NCBI RefSeq assembly: GCF_026745355.1
Contig: NC_079209.1
Coordinates: 16,898,109 to 16,962,108, forward strand
DNA from: Beta vulgaris subsp. vulgaris
Lineage: Eukaryota; Streptophyta; Magnoliopsida; Caryophyllales; Amaranthaceae
Reading direction: 5' to 3'
Length of the DNA: 64,000 nt
The translations under genes and the position numbers were made by a program. The notes under the pieces were generated by a model. That model had not been told where the DNA came from. It made no database searches and was given only the letters and a program-made list of their open reading frames with translations. Below are positions 22,049 to 34,954 of the stretch, piece after piece; positions within the stretch are counted from its first letter, which is position 1; each line of letters starts with the position of its first letter.

Positions 22049-23182
22049 CTATTCAAACAAGTGAGGGTATTTTGTTCTCATCTGATCTTCTACTTCCCAA
22101 GTGGCTTCAGATGACGTGTGATTAGCCCATAAAATCTTAACCATAGGAATTACTTTGCTTCTAAGTCGCTTTTCCCTACGATCAAGAATTTCAATCGGTT
22201 TCTCTTCATAAGTTAAATCGTTCCTTAGCTGCAAAGGCTCGTGTCTGATCACATGGCTAGGGTCTGGTATATACTTTCGCAACATCGACACGTGGAAAAC
22301 ATTATGGACTTTATCCAAGTCGTCGGCAACGCCAAGCGATAAGCTACTTCGTTGACTCGATCCAAAATCTCATATGGACCAATGTACCTCGGACTTAGCT
22401 TACCAGTTTGACCAAATCTCATAATACCCTTAGTAGGCGAAATTTTCAAGAAAACATGATCACCTACTTCGAACTCCAATGGTCTCCTTCGACGGTCCGC
22501 ATAACTCTTTTGTCTGTTTGTGCAGCTTTATCCTGGCTTGAATTAATCGTACTTTTTCCGTTGTTTCTTGTATCAAGTCAGGTCCAATCATTCGAGCTTC
22601 ATCGATGTCACTCCAACACAGGGGTGTTCTACATCTTCTTCCATACAGTGCTTCATATGGTGCCATTTGGATGCTAGCTTGATAGCTGTTGTTGTAAGAA
22701 AACTCAACCAATGGCAAGTATTTCTCCCAACTTCCTTGAAAATCCAGAATACATGCTCTCAGCATATCTTCAAGTCTGAATGGTCCTTTCTGTTTGACCA
22801 TCTGTTGCTGGATGAAAGCGGTACTAAAATCCATCTCGTACCAAGTGCCTTTTGTAATTCCTTCCAAAACTTTGCTTGGAATCTCGAATCACGATCTGAC
22901 ACAATAGAACTTGGTACTCCATGCAATCTGACAATTGTGCTCATATATAACTCAGCTAGCTTATCCAAACTCCAATTATTTCTAATGGCTAAGAAATGTG
23001 CGGATTTTGTCAGTCTATCCACAATGACCCATATAGAGTTCATTCCTCGAAATGATGGTGGCAACCCCATGATAAAATCCATAGAAATTGAATCCCATTT
23101 CCATGCAGGAAATCTAATGGTTGCACAATCCTGCAGGTCTCTGATGTTCGATCTTTATCCTTTGACAAGTCAGACATCTTGA
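22049..23182 (-). pseudogene. Tekay integrase core, C-terminal domain and chromodomain
   Basis: Integrase inserts the element cDNA, and the chromodomain is thought to steer it to chromatin. The catalytic core is visible at 22759-23082 ([32 protein letters not shown]) and continues at 22460-22867 (LVEFSYNNSYQASIQMAPYE, YGRRCRTPLCWSD). The C-terminal part follows at 22249-22479 (VGDHVFLKISPTKG, GKLSPRYIGPYEIL), and then the chromodomain at 22049-22318 (VFHVSMLRKYIPDPSHV, WEVEDQMRTKYPHLF). The aspartates are readable, but one-base frameshifts break the frame around the glutamate region (about 22790), within the C-terminal part and before the chromodomain. It ends at 22049 close to the 3' LTR. 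Confidence 0.9.
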
Positions 23183-24795
23183 CACAAATTCTGCAACTTC
23201 TTGCTTCATATTGCTCCACCAGAAGGTCTGCTTTAAATCCTTGTAAACTTGTTTCCTCCAGGTGAACAGAAAAAGGACTGTTGTGAGCTTCTTCCAGAAT
23301 TCTCTTTTTCAATGCCTCCTTATCTGGAACACATGTTCTACCCTGAAATCTCAACGTGCCATCATCTTGGATCACAAATCCCGGTGATTTTCCCTTCTTC
23401 ACATCACTCTTTATCTTTTGCAACTCCAAGTCTCCATCTTGCGCCTCTTTTATTTCTTCCAACAAAGTCGGCCTCAACTCCAATGCGTACAACTGTGCTT
23501 CTATTTTCGGTTGCATGATCTCCACTTTCATCTTCATCAAATCATCATTGATTTCTTTCGGCAAGGTTAAGGTTGTGTTTAGGTAGGATTTGCGGCTTAG
23601 AGCATCAGCTACGACATTAGCTTTGCCTGGGTGATATAGGATCTCGACATCATAATCCTTTAGGAGTTCAAGCCATCTACGTTGCCTCAAGTTCAATTCC
23701 TTTTGGGTAAAAATGTATTTAAGGCTTTTGTGGTCGGTGAAGATCTTACATGGAACACCATAGAGATAGTGTCTCCATATTTTGAGAGCAAACACAACTG
23801 CGGCTAGTTCAAGGTCATGAGTTGGGTAGTTTTGTTCATGAGGCTTGAGTTGACGGGAAGCATATGCTATAACTTTATCATTCTGCATCAACACACACCT
23901 AATCCATGCTTAGAGGCATCGCTATACACAACAAATCCATCAGTTCCAGAAGGGAGAGTAAGAACAGGAGCAGTAGTGAGACGCTTCTTCAACTCTTGAA
24001 AAGCTGCTTCACATTCATCACTCCATACAAACTTAACCGTCTTCTTCACAATCGAGTTATAGGCATGGCTATCTTGGAGAAATCTTGGACAAATCTTCTA
24101 TAATATCCAGCTAAACCCATAAAACTCCGAACTTCAGGAACATTAGTGGGTCTAGGCCATTCCATGATAGCTCTTATCTTTTGTGGATCAACCGAGACTC
24201 CAGTATCTGAAATGATGTGCCCTAGAAAGGCAACTTCTTTCAACCAGAACTCACATTTCTTCAACTTGCATACAACTTCCTTTCTCTCAACACTTCTAAC
24301 ACCTTCCTCAAATGTTCTTCATGCTCAATCAAGTTTCTTGAAAACACCAAGATTCATCGATGAATACAACCACAAACTTATCGAGGTATGATTTAAATAC
24401 TCGGTTCATCAGATCCATGAAGACAGCAGGGGCATTGGTTAACCCAAATGGCATTACTGTGAATTCATAATGACCATATCGGGTCCTGAAAGCGGTTTTT
24501 GAAATATCTTCTGGCTTTATGCGGAGTTGATGATATCCAGATCTTAAATCAATCTTGAGAAGATAGTTGCACCTCGAAGTTGGTCAAAAAGATCATCAAT
24601 ACGAGGCAATGGATATTTATTCTTGATGGTGATCTTGTTCAGCTCTCGATAATCAATGTACAACCTCATGCTTCCATCTTTCTTCTTGACAAATAGAACT
24701 GGTGCACCCCATGGCGACACACTAGGTCGAATATACCCCTTCTCGAGCAATTCATCTAGTTGCTTTTTCAGTTCTTGTAACTCAGCAGGTGCCAT
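23183..24795 (-). pseudogene. Tekay reverse transcriptase and RNase H
   Basis: RT starts at about 24795 ([39 protein letters not shown]) and continues to the connection domain ([36 protein letters not shown], 24046-24264). RNase H is open at 23040-23894 ([43 protein letters not shown]), followed by the integrase zinc region. At the catalytic site near 24350-24365 the sequence encodes VVVFID then leaves the frame: by comparison with the family one base appears to be missing right at the second catalytic aspartate. Several more shifts separate the blocks. These may be real decay or sequencing error. Confidence 0.9.
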
Positions 24796-25008
24796 TCGAT
24801 AAGGTGCCTTGGAGATAGGAGCAGATCCAGGAACGAGGTCAATGCTGAAATCTACTCTCTTTCTGGTGGCATGCCAGGTATCTCTTCCGGAAATACATCA
24901 GGGTACTCACAAACTATGGGAATATCGGATAACGAGGGTTCATGTTTGGTTAGGTCTACCACACTACATAGGTATCCATATGACCCTTTGAAAGTAACTT
25001 GAAGGCTT

Positions 25009-25454
25009 TCAAGGATGAGATGATTTCAGGTTTGGGTTGGACTTTTCTTCTTCGATAAGAAACCTTACACCCATCGGCTTCCTGAGGGTTATTTCATGGT
25101 TAAGGCAATTTATGTCTGCTTTGTACTTCGACAACCAATTCATTCCCAATATCACATCAAAGTCGGTTAATTCAAATTGAATGAGGTCTACTTGAAATTC
25201 ACATCCTCCTATAAGAATAGGACAATTTCTATACATGACATCACATAAGATGGATTCACCATTAGGATGGTGACAGACATGGCAGAGAATTCAGAGCATG
25301 GTTTTGCATTCAAGCTTCTAGAAAATGCAGTAGATATAAACGAATGGGAAGCTCCAGAATCAAAAAGGACATAAGCAGGTACAGAGTTGACAGGAAAAGT
25401 ACCAGTAATAACGGTGTCATCAGCCTCAGCTTCTTCTTTCTGCATCATGAACAC
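25009..25454 (-). pseudogene. Tekay aspartic protease
   Basis: Two overlapping open stretches. The first (25209-25454) contains the active site VLFDSGASHSFIS. The second (25009-25236) contains DFDVILGMNWLSKYKADINC, the usual end of this protease family. A frameshift near 25230 separates them. It lies between the zinc knuckles and RT, as expected. Confidence 0.9.
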
Positions 25455-25609
25455 TCGTCCGGCTTGTGGGGTCCACGTGGAGGGTTTCTGTTGGCATTAT
25501 TACTTGCATTCCTACCATAACCATAGTTCTGAGAGTTGTTCCTTTGCACTGGCAACGGTTGTTATGTTCTCGTTCTTCCTTTCCAAAGCCGGGCAATTCT
25601 TGACCATAT

Positions 25610-26556
25610 GGCCCGTCTTACCACACCGATAGCACTGATCGGTTCCTGCTCGACATTCCCTGGCTACATGGCCCAATTTGGAGCATATGTTGCAAGAGGG
25701 ATTTGCCTCTGACCATTGTTGTTTCCTGAGAATCCAGTGTTCTGCTTCTTAAAGCATTGCTTATTGAAACTTCTTGACCTTTACCTTTCTTTTTCCATTC
25801 TCATAAACATCCTTTCGCAGCTTCATTTTCCTTTCAACATTGATAGCCGATCATATAGCTCTTGATAGGACTTACTTATGTTTGCAGCAAGCCTTTCTTG
25901 AAGATCCAGATTCAAACCTCCTTCAAACCGATTCATCCTTTGACGATCCGTAGACACCAGATCAGGAGCAAATCGAGCTAACTCATTGAATTTCACAGCA
26001 TATTCCAGAACTGACATACCCCTTTGCCTCAGATGGATAAACTCAGATTCCATCTGGAGTTGCAGAGACTGAGGGTAAAACTGGTTTCTCATAGCCTCCT
26101 TTAAACCTTCCCATCCAAATCCAGGTTGATTTGCATCTCTCTAGCAGTCTTCCACCACAGATCAGCTTGCCCTTTTAAGTAGAATACAGCAAAGTTAACT
26201 TTCCACTTGTCTGGACACTGGGTGGCATCAAAGAGTTTCTCCATGCCATTCAACCATTCCTCGAACTCGGTGGGGTCAGGTTTTCCATCATAAGTAGGCG
26301 GCTTGTGAGCAGAAAACCTTTTGAACATATTGGAGCATTCTTCCTGCTCCGTCTTGGCCCTTGGTCGGTTTCCTTGCAAGAATTCCATCATCAGCTTCAT
26401 TATATCCACCTGATTTCCGTTAGCATTTTCAGTCGTTTCTTCGAAAACAGGGTCACTTCGCAAGGTATCTAGCCTTTGCCTCATTTCTTCAAGTGTGACT
26501 TCAGGCCCATGGGTTCCACTTCCTCCATTAGTAGGTCCACTTCCACTTGTTGCCAT
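25610..26556 (-). pseudogene. Tekay gag with two zinc knuckles
   Basis: The likely start is the ATG at 26556 (MATSGSGPTNGGSG). The Retrotrans_gag domain is recognised by FEEWLNGMEKLFDATQCPD and FYLKGQADLWWKT, then, after a frameshift near 26100, by AMRNQFYPQSLQ and LARFAPDLVSTDRQRMNRF. Further down, two CCHC knuckles are encoded at about 25612-25690 (CNICSKLGHVAREC and CYRCGKTGHMVKNC). The frame is broken at about 26100 and again near 25820, so a full Gag is not made unless the shifts are sequencing errors. Confidence 0.9.
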
Positions 26557-26824
26557 GTTCTAAAACATCACATATTCCATGTGCATAACATGTTAAACGA
26601 GGCATAGACGTCATCGTAAAAATAATATAAAAATATTCCCTTCCCGATCCTAACACTCACACTCATTTTCATTTTTATACACTTATTAACCACACCATTT
26701 TATATTCATATTATTATATTATATAAACCCTATACTTATGGTGATGACTCTCGTTTTACTAGATTACTTTAGCATTTATTTAAGTAAAACCTTTGAGATT
26801 TTAATTGAGGCATCGAGAACCGTT

Positions 26825-26836
26825 GCTCTGATACCA
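26825..26836 (-). other. Tekay primer binding site
   Basis: The minus strand reads TGGTATCAGAGC, complementary to the 3' end of initiator methionine tRNA, three bases inside the 5' LTR boundary. Confidence 0.9.
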
Positions 26837-26839
26837 ACC

Positions 26840-29800
26840 TGTAACGCCCCGACCTCTAATCATCGTGGTTAAGTTAATTAATCGATTATTAGCAGCGGAA
26901 CCTAGATAGTCGGCGCGTTACTGCCGTACTTTCCATAAGGAAAATACAAGGCAACATAAAATCATAAACTTAAACATTTATAACATGAAGCATAATATAG
27001 ATCCAACATTAGTCTTGATTAATAGAAACTTAGTTACTAATCAGAGTTTTGACATAAACTTAAATTAAAACCATGAGAGTCTAGATAATCTAGATATTAA
27101 TTAAATCCTCACTGCTACGCCATCCCGTTATCACCATCGGTACCTAAAACATAAAACAAAACGTCGTGAGCCGAGGCTCAGTAACATACTACATAACATC
27201 GTAAATTCATTTCACATCATTTTAGTTAAAAACAGGAAGGAGAGAATAAGTAAAACATTTCATAAACATATCATAGTAGGTTACATTATCTTCTTTATCA
27301 TGTTCATCATCATATATCTTTTACTTTGGTAACTTGGCTAGTACATCATAACATAGGGGACGTCTCCCACTACATAACCATCAGGCGGTCACATCATAGG
27401 TGACACTTGCGGTGCCCGTATCATTTAAACCATCAGGCGGTCACAACATAGGAGACACTTGCGGTGCCCGTATCATAAAACAGTCAGGCGGTCACATCAT
27501 AGGTGACACTTGCGGTGCCCGTATCATTTAAACCATCAGGCGGTCACAACATAGGTGACACTTGCGGTGCCCGTATCATACTGCCAAGAACCGTCTTTCA
27601 CTTGAATTTATCATGTTTCATTGGTTTTAAGTAACATCATCATCGTGAATAATTATATTCTTTCATTTCATCATAATGTCATCATCATCACCTCATAGCA
27701 TCATATCATAATAACCATCATAAAACATTTCATTTCCCGCAATCCATATAAAACATAATATTAATCATGATCATAAAACATACTTTGAAGGGGAATGCGG
27801 GTGTTAGCAGTAGACGTTACCTGGATTCCTGCTTAATAACCTTGATAGCCGGGGGAGGCTTGTAATATCCTTTATCTTCCTTAATCTATTCAAGAATAGT
27901 TTTATATAATGAATATTTCGTTATTTAGCTTTTAAGCCTAAATATTAGTCAGCGCTTATTAAGGTCATAACGGTTATTATAACGTCGTAAAGGTCTCCTT
28001 AAAGGTCATTATTTCTTAATCGTTAATAACTTTTTAACTAAGGTGACTCTTTAACAACTACATAAAATAACTCATTTAGCTATATTAGAATTATCGAAAC
28101 ATTAAAGTTATATTGTTACATATTATTAACCTTTCAAAAACATAACATTATTCTAGTTCATAGTTAATAACTAATTAGTTATCCATTAATAAATTAATTA
28201 AGTTTAAAGTTATAATAGATCGATTAACATTATTTTAATATTATTTAGTCATTTAAAACTAACAAGTCAAGTAACTAGTTTTTTTATAAATGAACTTTAA
28301 GGATTAATGAAGTACTCCTACTTAAGCTTAATTATAAACAACATGCTTAATGAATTAGTTTTTAATTAGTTTTAAACAACTCAACTAGTTTAGAAATCAT
28401 GAATTATAACCCAATAATAGATTTTAGTAAATAAGTTAGGTGGTTTAGTAAAACTAACTAAATTAGCCCATAAAGCTCAATATATTAAAGCAACAAGATT
28501 AACTTAAATGATTTAACTAAGTAAATCAGATTATAAGCCCAACATTATACTTAACTTGATTAATTAAACTAACATAGCTTAATGAAATACTAAATCAGTT
28601 TTAGTTTAACTCACTTTGGCCCATCTAATATAAGTAGTTTAGCTAAAACAATAAAAGTCAGATTTGAGCCCCATTTAGTGAACATGCAACACTTAAATTG
28701 AGTTGGTCTAACTAATATAAATCAGTCCATAAGTATAACTTAGTAAGTCCATGGAACAAGTTCAAGCTACATCTAAGCCCAACAACAAGGATTCAGTTTT
28801 AAGCTACTTAGTTTAAGTTCTAATTGAACTATTCTTGGCCCAAAACTAATATAATTAACAAAAGGAATTTAGACTTGGGCTTGGTATTAATAAATCAGAA
28901 ATTAAAAGAAAGATGAGCATCACCTCTGCTACTAGGACAGGGAGGACGAAAATTCCGGTAGAGGTGGGACGTCGGCTCCGGTGAACGGCGAGCAGCAGCG
29001 GCGGTCAGCGAGAAGCGACGGCAGCGTGGCGTGGTGGCTGGGTCTCGGCGGTGCTGCGCGTGCAGTGGCGTCGCGCGAAGAAGAAGAGGGACGAGAGAGA
29101 CAGCGCGAGGAGAGAGAGAGCGCGCGAGGAGGAGGAGTGTTGGCGGTTTGGCGAAGCTCCGACGGCGGCTGGTGACCGGTGAGCGACGACGAGATGGGGC
29201 CGAGACTGGCGCGGCGCAGGTGGCCGGTTGTGGGGGCGAAACCAGAGGAGAGAGATTATGAATTTGGGGTTTTCTCTTTTTTTTTTTTTTTGTTCTAACT
29301 TTTTTTTTTTTTTTTTTATTCTTTTAGTTACAATTTTCCGGCGATTATTGACTGAATTTCTGATTAGAGAGAGAAGAGGGGATGAAGATTGTTGGTGTGT
29401 TCTTGATGTTGAGTTTCCATGGCTATTTATAGTAGAAATTTGGGAGTTAAAATCAGTGGTTGGGAGGAAGATGGTGAAGTAAGTAATCTGATTTTGTATA
29501 CTTGAAGAAGCAATTGTGAGGATTGGTAATAGATTTGACTGAAGAAGAAGAAGAGAGTGATGATTGCATGAGTGCCAAATGGCCATGAAAAGGTGAGGAA
29601 GAAGGCAAATTAATGGGGGAGTTGACCATGGCTTCTCTTTTTCTTTTGCCCTTTTTGTTTTCCAACCAAAAATCAGAAAATTTTCCACACTAACACCTTC
29701 AAACGTGGCTTGATGACATTTTGGGTGAAATGTTAACATTTTGTACTTTAAGTGAATTATCACTTTAATAGCCTTCTTGTTTCACTCACGAAATTGTAAA

Positions 29801-29968
29801 TTATAAATTATCGTCATAATTTAAGTTGGTAAATTTTTATGTTAAAATTTTATAAACATTTTATTATACATTGCTTAATTAGTGAAACGAATAAAATAAA
29901 ATATATTCTAACTACATTATTACGTTAATTACTCACTTAAATATGTTTAAGATTTTAAGGATATTACA
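26840..29968 (-). repeat. Tekay 5' LTR
   Basis: 3129 bp, nearly identical to 18809-21914. Minus-strand TATA box at 29423-29432. The GC-rich block lies at about 28920-29260. Confidence 0.95.
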
Positions 29969-29973
29969 TAGGA

Positions 29974-31138
29974 GACCAACCAAACACAAGAGGGAAGATG
30001 ATTAGGAAGCACAAGAGTGACTCTAAGGACTCAATCCACCGATCAACCGAGTCTTTTTCAAAAAAAGCTTTCCAAGAGAGATTTCTCACTCTTCTCCACT
30101 TCTAAGTCCCGAGTTTGATTCCTCCCTAGGGATGCTCAACCATAATAGCTCGCCTCTACCATATTTTGATGACCCTCGTCATGACTTGCACAAAATCTCG
30201 CCCGCCACTACTAAATCCACCAAGTCCAATCAGAAGTCAAAAGGGACTTTGTTAAGGTTGTAATGGGGCCAGGTTAAGGGTGTGGATGATAGTTTAGGAA
30301 TATGGTGCAAAAAGGGTAAGTGGAGTACCAACTAGGGGTAAATACTCCCCCAAGCTAGTCCTAACACCAATCTCAATTCAAGATCTCACACATAGCCTTG
30401 ATTTTCACTTTGTCTTCTTCACTTTTTGAACTTTTTCATTTTTCTCATCAATTTGCTCTTTCTTTCTTTTCTTTTTCAACAGAAATCAAAATCAAACAAT
30501 TAGAGCTTTCTTTTTTTTTCATTTCTTTTGCCTTTCTTTTTTGCAATTTTCTTCAACTTTTGCGATCATACATGCACATTAACTCACTTTCAACCAAGAC
30601 TTAGTATCAAAACAACTCAACTCAACACAAACTAAATATACACTCCACTTTGGGGAATGTTTGGCCATGACTCATTATGAGGGTTAAGCAAAAATAGGAT
30701 ACAAAGGCTCATATGGGTTGAGAAACGGATAATTATATCGGTATACAAGCTTTTGACTTTGGAGCTCCTATTTCTAGCAAAAAGAAACGCCCTAAATCAT
30801 TCTTCTAAAGGCTCGGTCTTATGCAATATTGGGGAGCTAAAATGCACGTCACAAGTCAGGCGATCAATGGTGAGAGTTCTGAATGAGTTTTACGAGGTTC
30901 TTGGCCCTCCTTCAAGATTCATCGCACAAGGGGCAATGCAATCCATTCATCGAACTCGCCTAATTTCAAAAAGACTCTACCAAAAGTTATTGCTCTCAAG
31001 AGTCGCTTAAAGTCACAACATGGCTTCCAAAACTATCAAGTCTAATGTAGGGAAGGTCTTCCAATCAAGTATGGACACTTTTAGCCACAAATCATGCATG
31101 CAACCAAGCTATCCTAAATGCAGACAAATATATATATA

Positions 31139-31202
<64 letters not shown>

Positions 31203-31316
31203 TATATATTTGTAATTTTTTTATGCAAACCTAACATGCAAAAGCACTAAAAAGAACCTAAATGCAAAGGGGGGAAAAATGTTGAGATAGAGAGAACACA
31301 TGCTAACTGGCATATT
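29974..31316 (-). other. Internal region of the Athila-type element
   Basis: No recognisable protein domain on either strand. Landmarks are a second CTTGGGGGAGT-like purine tract (minus strand, about 30345-30358) that is not next to an LTR, pyrimidine-rich stretches at 30400-30560, and a TA microsatellite at about 31128-31200. The 85-codon ORF at 30753-31010 has no family I recognise and is probably chance. Confidence 0.5.
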
Positions 31317-32375
31317 GATAAGAGGTTTTTAGTGTGTTGTTAAGGCACCGAAAATCGCTTTTCAAACAATACTTATAAAACCTAACAAACAATTACTAAG
31401 AAAATAGTAAGGGCAAGTCAAGGGTCGATCCACAGGGAAAATGGAATTAATTAAAGTCTATCAAGTCTAAATTACCTAATTGAAGGGTATTTGGGGGTTT
31501 GAAAAAGGTTTGGTAACAACTATGACTAGTTAAAAAAAACTAGAACTAGCAAATAACACGATTTAATTTATCAAATAGGAAGACACTAGAGTTAAGGTTA
31601 CTAGTATGAATAAGAATGGACAATGAATGCTAATGCGATTGTGATGTACGGAGATGATTATGCAAGGTTTAGTTTTCCTCTAAATTACTCGAGTCCTCTC
31701 TCGAATGGTCCTCAAGAATAATCACTTAATCAATCAACTAAATCCTCTCTCGAATGATCTTTAGTCAATTGATTAAGAGATTCGATAAAGTCGGAAAACC
31801 CCTAATAAAGGATCCCCTTAATTTCTACCCAATATCTTGGCCTAGAAATTAAGTTGATTCTTGGGGATGATAAAAGAGTTCAAAATTCGATTTAAGAACA
31901 TTTGAATTCAAAATACCAAAGCATAAATGTGATCAATATCCATCCTAAGGTCTCAAAACACCAACATCAATGCATAAACTTCTTTAAAACATCACAATCA
32001 CATCAACAAAACATTTAAAACCCTAATTCATACTTTGACCCTAACCCTAGATATGAAACTACTCACTAATCATGGATTTTAAGCAATTAAACCTAAAATC
32101 TATGACTAATCTAAGGCTAAACATGATTAATAGATAATTAAACTAATATAAATCACAATTATGAGACTATGAGAATGAAGATCTAAAATAAACTAAAAAC
32201 AAGAACAAACACTAAGAGAATGAAATAAAAACTGAAAATTCGAATTAAAATTCAATGAAAAGTACCTTTGATGTTGACGGAATCACAAACTACGATTACT
32301 AATCTCAATTCTCAATCAAAACTCAAGTGTTTTCTCTCTAGTATCAAACCCTAAAATACTCTCTTAAAAAAATTA
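31317..32375 (-). repeat. Extra, partial LTR copy inside the Athila-type element
   Basis: From TGATAAGAGG at about 31319 the sequence follows the two terminal LTRs for about 1060 bp and then breaks off near 32375. It lacks the remaining 700 bp, including the 21-bp GC-rich repeats. It is more diverged from the terminal LTRs than they are from each other and is not followed by a primer site. Confidence 0.85.
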
Positions 32376-32523
32376 TGTACAAAACCCTAGACTCATATAA
32401 AAAGTACTTACTACATAAAATAAATACAAGATAAAAAAACCAATAAAGAAAAGTAAAAGAAAAAGATAAAAAGGATCAATTAAGCAATTTCAAACTTAAG
32501 AAAATTTCAATCAATCGCATAAT

Positions 32524-32542
32524 TTCCCCGGCAACGGCGCCA
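32524..32542 (-). other. Athila-type primer binding site
   Basis: The minus strand reads TGGCGCCGTTGCCGGGGAA just inside the 5' LTR; matches the 3' end of plant tRNA-Asp. Confidence 0.85.
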
Positions 32543-32544
32543 TT

Positions 32545-34273
32545 TGATAAGAGGTTTCTAGTGTGTCGTTAAGACACCAAAAGTCACTTTCCAAATAATA
32601 TTTATAAATCTTAACAAGCAAATACTAAGAGAATAGTAAGGGCAAGTCAAGGGTCGATCCATAGGGAAAACGGGATTAATTAAAGTTTATCAAATCCAGA
32701 CTACCTAATTGAATGGTATTTAGGGGTTTGAAAGAGGTTTGGAAACAATTAAGACTAGCTAAAGACTAGAACTAGAAAACAAAAAGAGTGAATTTATCAA
32801 ATAGAAAGATACTAGAGTTAAGGTTACTAGTATGAATAAGAACGAACAATGATTGTTGATGCGATTGTGAAGAAAAGGAGATGATCATGCAAGGTTTAGT
32901 TTCCCTCTAAAATACTCGAGTCCTCTCTCAAATGGTCCTCAAGAGTAATCACTTAGTCAATCAACTAAATCCTCTCTCCAATGGTCTTTAGTTAATTGAT
33001 TAAGAGATTCAATAAATTCGGAAAACCCCTAATAAAGGATCCCCTTAATTTTTACCCAATATCTTGGCATAGAAATTAAGTTGATTCTTGGGGATGATAA
33101 AAGAGTTTAAAATTCGATTTAAGAATATTTGAGTTCAAAATACCAAAGTATAAATGTGATCAATATTTATCCTAAGGTTTTAAATAACCAAGATCAATGC
33201 ATAACTTTCTTTAGAACATCACAATCTCATCAACAAAACATTTAAAACCCTAATTCATACTTTCACTCTAACCCTAGATATGAAACTACTCACTATACAT
33301 GGATTCTGAGCAATTAAACATAAAATATATGACTAATCTAAGGCTAAACATGATTAAAAAATAATTAAACTAATAGAAATCACAATTATAAGAATATGAG
33401 AATGAAGATCTAAAATAATCTAAAAGCAAGAACAAACACTAAGAGAATGAAATAAAAACTGAAACTTCAAATTAAATTCAATGAAAAGTACCTTTGATGT
33501 TAACGGAATCACAAACTATGATTACTAATCTCAATTCTCAATCAAAACTCAAGTGTTTTCTTTCTAGTATAAAACCCTAAAAAACTCTCTAAAAACTAGA
33601 ATAAAGAGTAAGTTCTCACTCAAACAAAACTATCGTTTTTTTTTTAATGAAGCCTCAATTTTTTTCCTTTCCGGAAACGAAGGGTGCGGGCGCACCAAAA
33701 ATAGGTGCGGGCGCACCAAAAATAGGTGCGGGCGCACCTCACCCTTCTGCCTCAAACTTGGACAGTTCAACTTAAAACGAGTATAACTTCTTCGTTTTAT
33801 ATCCAAATCAAGCTTATGACCAGTAGTTGGAAAGATATCAAAATGAGCTTTCACCTCCAACTGGAATTACCTTCATCCGATTTGTGGTTTGAGAGTTATG
33901 TCCATTTGAAGTTCTCTGTTCAAGATTCTATTGTGCAATGTGCTCCTTTGTGCGAGCGGACATGGGGAATAGTGCAAGTGCACTATTTCTCAATGTGTGC
34001 TTTATTTTTATTGCTACCTTTTCCAAATTTACAAATCGTAGCCATCTTATTAGTTTCACCTATATCAAGAACATGGCAAAACAAGGTGAAAGCAAATGTA
34101 CTAAAAATTCGGTCAAAAATGACTAAAAATCTAGCAAAATGTCACTATGATCAAGTATGATCAAGTGAATGAAATAGAAGGGGAAAGGGAGAAGAAAGAG
34201 GGAAGAAAGGGGAGAAAGAGGATCAAAATGAGCTAAAAGGAGTCCATAAAGTACGTTTAAAACACACTTATCA
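32545..34273 (-). repeat. Athila-type 5' LTR
   Basis: 1729 bp, TGATAAG ... CTTATCA. Three GC-rich 21-bp units at 33684-33744. Confidence 0.9.
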
Positions 34274-34278
34274 ATATT

Positions 34279-34900
34279 TCCTCCATTTTCAAATTAAATG
34301 CAACAAATGCACTTTTATGCGTCTCGAAACATTATTTTGATCATAAAAGTATAAGACCAAAAAGACAAGCCATATTTGTGATAAATAAATTTTGATGAAA
34401 TTTATTTAAAAAATATCAAACATAAAATAATGTTCGTGAAAAATTTGCATTATTATTATTTTTGAGTCCTGTTCATGTCACTTTAGAGTCAGGTAATTTC
34501 AGGTCGAGTTATCTTTGGGTTCGGATCATATTTCAGTCCATTTGTTTTTGGTTCGGGTTGAGTTATTTTGGGTTTCGGTTTTATTTCTAGTGGTTACTTT
34601 CGGGTGAAAACGGGTCTTATGTCGGGTCAACTGGTACAAGTCTATTTTGCTGGTTCTGACTGCAACTATAACAAAAATGTGATATTTCAGGATTATTTTA
34701 TAATGGTATAAAATATAATCTCACACATTAGTAAATAAAATAGTAGGAGATATTGCCCCGGGCCAAGAACTAGTTACACAATAAAATCTTCATATAAGAC
34801 GGTATGAGTAGTAGAGTAAATTTTGGACCAATGTTAATAAACTTTTACTGTTTCCAATAAACAAAAATAGACAGCAAAAGTTTTATGATCATTGGACTAA
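34279..34900. other. Intergenic DNA with the right part of the GGGT-rich repeat
   Basis: GGGT-rich words resume at about 34460-34660, the continuation of 16640-16850. No gene seen. Confidence 0.5.
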
Positions 34901-34954
34901 CAATAAAAGATTTAAGCTTCATAGAACCAAATAAAGTTGATTTATGTGGACGTC

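Larger units (their letters stand above)
18809..29968 (-). mobile_element. Ty3/gypsy Tekay-type chromovirus, complete ends, frames broken
   Basis: An 11.16 kb element on the minus strand with LTRs at 18809-21914 (3') and 26840-29968 (5') and target duplication TAGGA at 18804-18808 and 29969-29973. The primer site is complementary to initiator methionine tRNA (TGGTATCAGAGC on the minus strand, 26825-26836), and a purine tract abuts the 3' LTR at 21915-21930. Domain order gag, two zinc knuckles, protease, RT, RNase H, integrase, chromodomain fits the Tekay (Del) lineage, which is also known for long LTRs. It lies inside the Athila-type element, so it is younger than that insertion. LTRs are nearly identical, with mostly small indel differences. 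Confidence 0.95.
16864..34273 (-). mobile_element. Athila-type LTR element without gag-pol (LARD-like), minus strand
   Basis: LTRs at 16864-18627 (3') and 32545-34273 (5'), both TGATAAG ... CTTATCA, with target duplication ATATT at 16859-16863 and 34274-34278. The primer site, read on the minus strand, is TGGCGCCGTTGCCGGGGAA (32524-32542), the tRNA-Asp type used by Athila and many Ty3/gypsy elements. The purine tract is GCTTGGGGGAGTT (18628-18640). After removing the nested Tekay element, the internal part is only about 2.7 kb and shows no gag, RT or integrase, so this is a non-autonomous derivative. It also holds an extra partial LTR at 31317-32375. Confidence 0.85.

Noticed and set aside
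29005..29763. 252-codon minus-strand ORF in the Tekay 5' LTR
   Set aside because: Runs through T and GA tracts; broken in the other, almost identical LTR, so probably accidental.
30753..31010. 85-codon ORF in the Athila-type internal region
   Set aside because: No family recognised and no equivalent in the LTRs; probably chance.
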